From: an uncultured Clostridia bacterium
Lineage (GTDB): Bacteria; Bacillota; Clostridia; Christensenellales; Borkfalkiaceae
DNA length: 6,860 nucleotides
Direction of reading: 5' to 3'
NCBI GenBank assembly: GCA_946624395.1
Contig: CAMORY010000094.1
Location: forward strand, 1 to 6,860
The notes under the pieces are model-generated. The model did no database searches, was not told where the DNA came from, and saw nothing but the letters and a program-made list of their open reading frames with translations. The stretch's first letter is position 1. Every line of letters begins with the position of its first letter. Positions 6,429-6,860 of this stretch are shown in pieces. A program made the position numbers and the translations under genes.

Positions 6429-6860
6429 ATGCAAGCAGGTGAATTCAGAAAAGGCTCTACTTTCGAATACGAAAGTTCGGTATGGACGATAGTCGATTTC
6501 CAGCACGTAAAGCCGGGTAAGGGCGCGGCGTTCGTCAGAACCAAGATGAAGAACGTCATTGACGGCAAGGTATTAGAGAGAACGTGGAACCCCACCGAAA
6601 AGGTGCAGGAAGCGCATATCGAAACTAAGAATATGACCTATTCGTATAACGACGGCGAACTGTATTACTTTATGGACGAAGAATACAATCTTACGCCTTT
6701 AAACTACGAACAGGTTGAAGACGCTTTGATGTATATCAAAGAAAACGACCCCGTCGTGGTTAAGTTCTACAAGGGTTCGGCGTTTTCCGTCGAGTGTGAA
6801 AACTTCGTGGTACTGCGCGTAGTTCAGTCCGACCCGTCGGTCAAGGGCAACACGGCAACC
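6429..6860 (+). CDS. efp: Translation elongation factor P, 3'-truncated by window edge
   Basis: EF-P binds between the P and E sites of ribosomes stalled on consecutive prolines and stimulates peptide bond formation. 144 codons are present without a stop; the family is about 185 residues, so roughly the last 40 are outside. Domain I (1-63, KOW-like) carries FQHVKPGKGAAFVRT (24-38), whose loop tip Lys31 corresponds to the residue modified in other bacteria (E. coli Lys34 by beta-lysylation, B. subtilis Lys32 by 5-aminopentanol). Domain II follows (about 66-128; TYSYNDGELYYFMD at 70-83). The beginning of the OB-fold domain III (DPSVKGNTAT) is cut. The first 20 residues (MQAGEFRKGSTFEYESSVWT) are more divergent than the loop. 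The start is fixed by AAGGAG at 6415-6420. It lies 31 nt after the Xaa-Pro peptidase gene, with which it probably shares a transcript. Confidence 0.97.
   Translation, partial: MQAGEFRKGSTFEYESSVWTIVDFQHVKPGKGAAFVRTKMKNVIDGKVLERTWNPTEKVQEAHIETKNMTYSYNDGELYYFMDEEYNLTPLNYEQVEDALMYIKENDPVVVKFYKGSAFSVECENFVVLRVVQSDPSVKGNTAT

Noticed and set aside
1..6860. CRISPR array, insertion sequence, tRNA/rRNA or phage genes
   Set aside because: The window is almost wholly filled by housekeeping genes. No direct repeats with spacers, no terminal inverted repeats, no transposase motifs and no structured RNA gene could be seen by eye.

Overview
This window is a fully coding, single-strand stretch of a bacterial chromosome. 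Eight genes lie head to tail on the + strand, with the first cut by the left edge and the last cut by the right edge. The base composition is intermediate. Codon use mixes GCG/GAC/AAC/TTC with frequent ATA and AAA, and the proteins look low-GC Gram-positive. Together with the gene order infB-rbfA-nrnA-truB-ribF and an M24 peptidase-efp pair (as in Bacillus and Clostridia), this suggests an uncultured member of the Bacillota, probably Clostridia. That assignment is inference; there is no rRNA here to settle it.

Left part (1-4463) is a translation and RNA-maturation operon. It holds the C-terminal two thirds of initiation factor IF2 (infB), the 30S maturation factor RbfA, a DHH/DHHA1 phosphoesterase of the NrnA type (nanoRNA and pAp hydrolysis), tRNA U55 pseudouridine synthase TruB, and bifunctional riboflavin kinase/FAD synthetase RibF. 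Junctions are extremely tight: 1 nt, an ATGA overlap, 1 nt, and an 11-nt overlap. This implies one transcript and translational coupling. In many Firmicutes ribF is followed by rpsO and pnp; here it is not.

Middle part (4467-5315) is an endonuclease IV-like TIM-barrel protein. It starts three bases after the ribF stop, in the same frame, and has no visible Shine-Dalgarno. Most metal ligands of the Nfo family are present, but the Asp-x-His pair is altered.

Right part (5312-6860) is a putative new transcription unit. A near-consensus promoter (TTGACT, 17-bp spacer, extended -10 TGTTAGAAT) overlaps the stop codon of the nfo-like gene. It would start RNA at, or within a couple of bases of, the ATG of the next gene, an M24-family Xaa-Pro peptidase, which has no Shine-Dalgarno. 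This is a strong candidate for a leaderless mRNA. The following gene, elongation factor P (efp), has a textbook Shine-Dalgarno. The pairing makes functional sense: EF-P helps ribosomes through proline stretches, and the peptidase recycles Xaa-Pro peptides.

No rRNA, tRNA, mobile element, CRISPR array, riboswitch or convincing intrinsic terminator is visible. The largest non-coding gap is about 31 nt. I see no wholly novel system; the interest lies in the initiation signals and in a few altered motifs.
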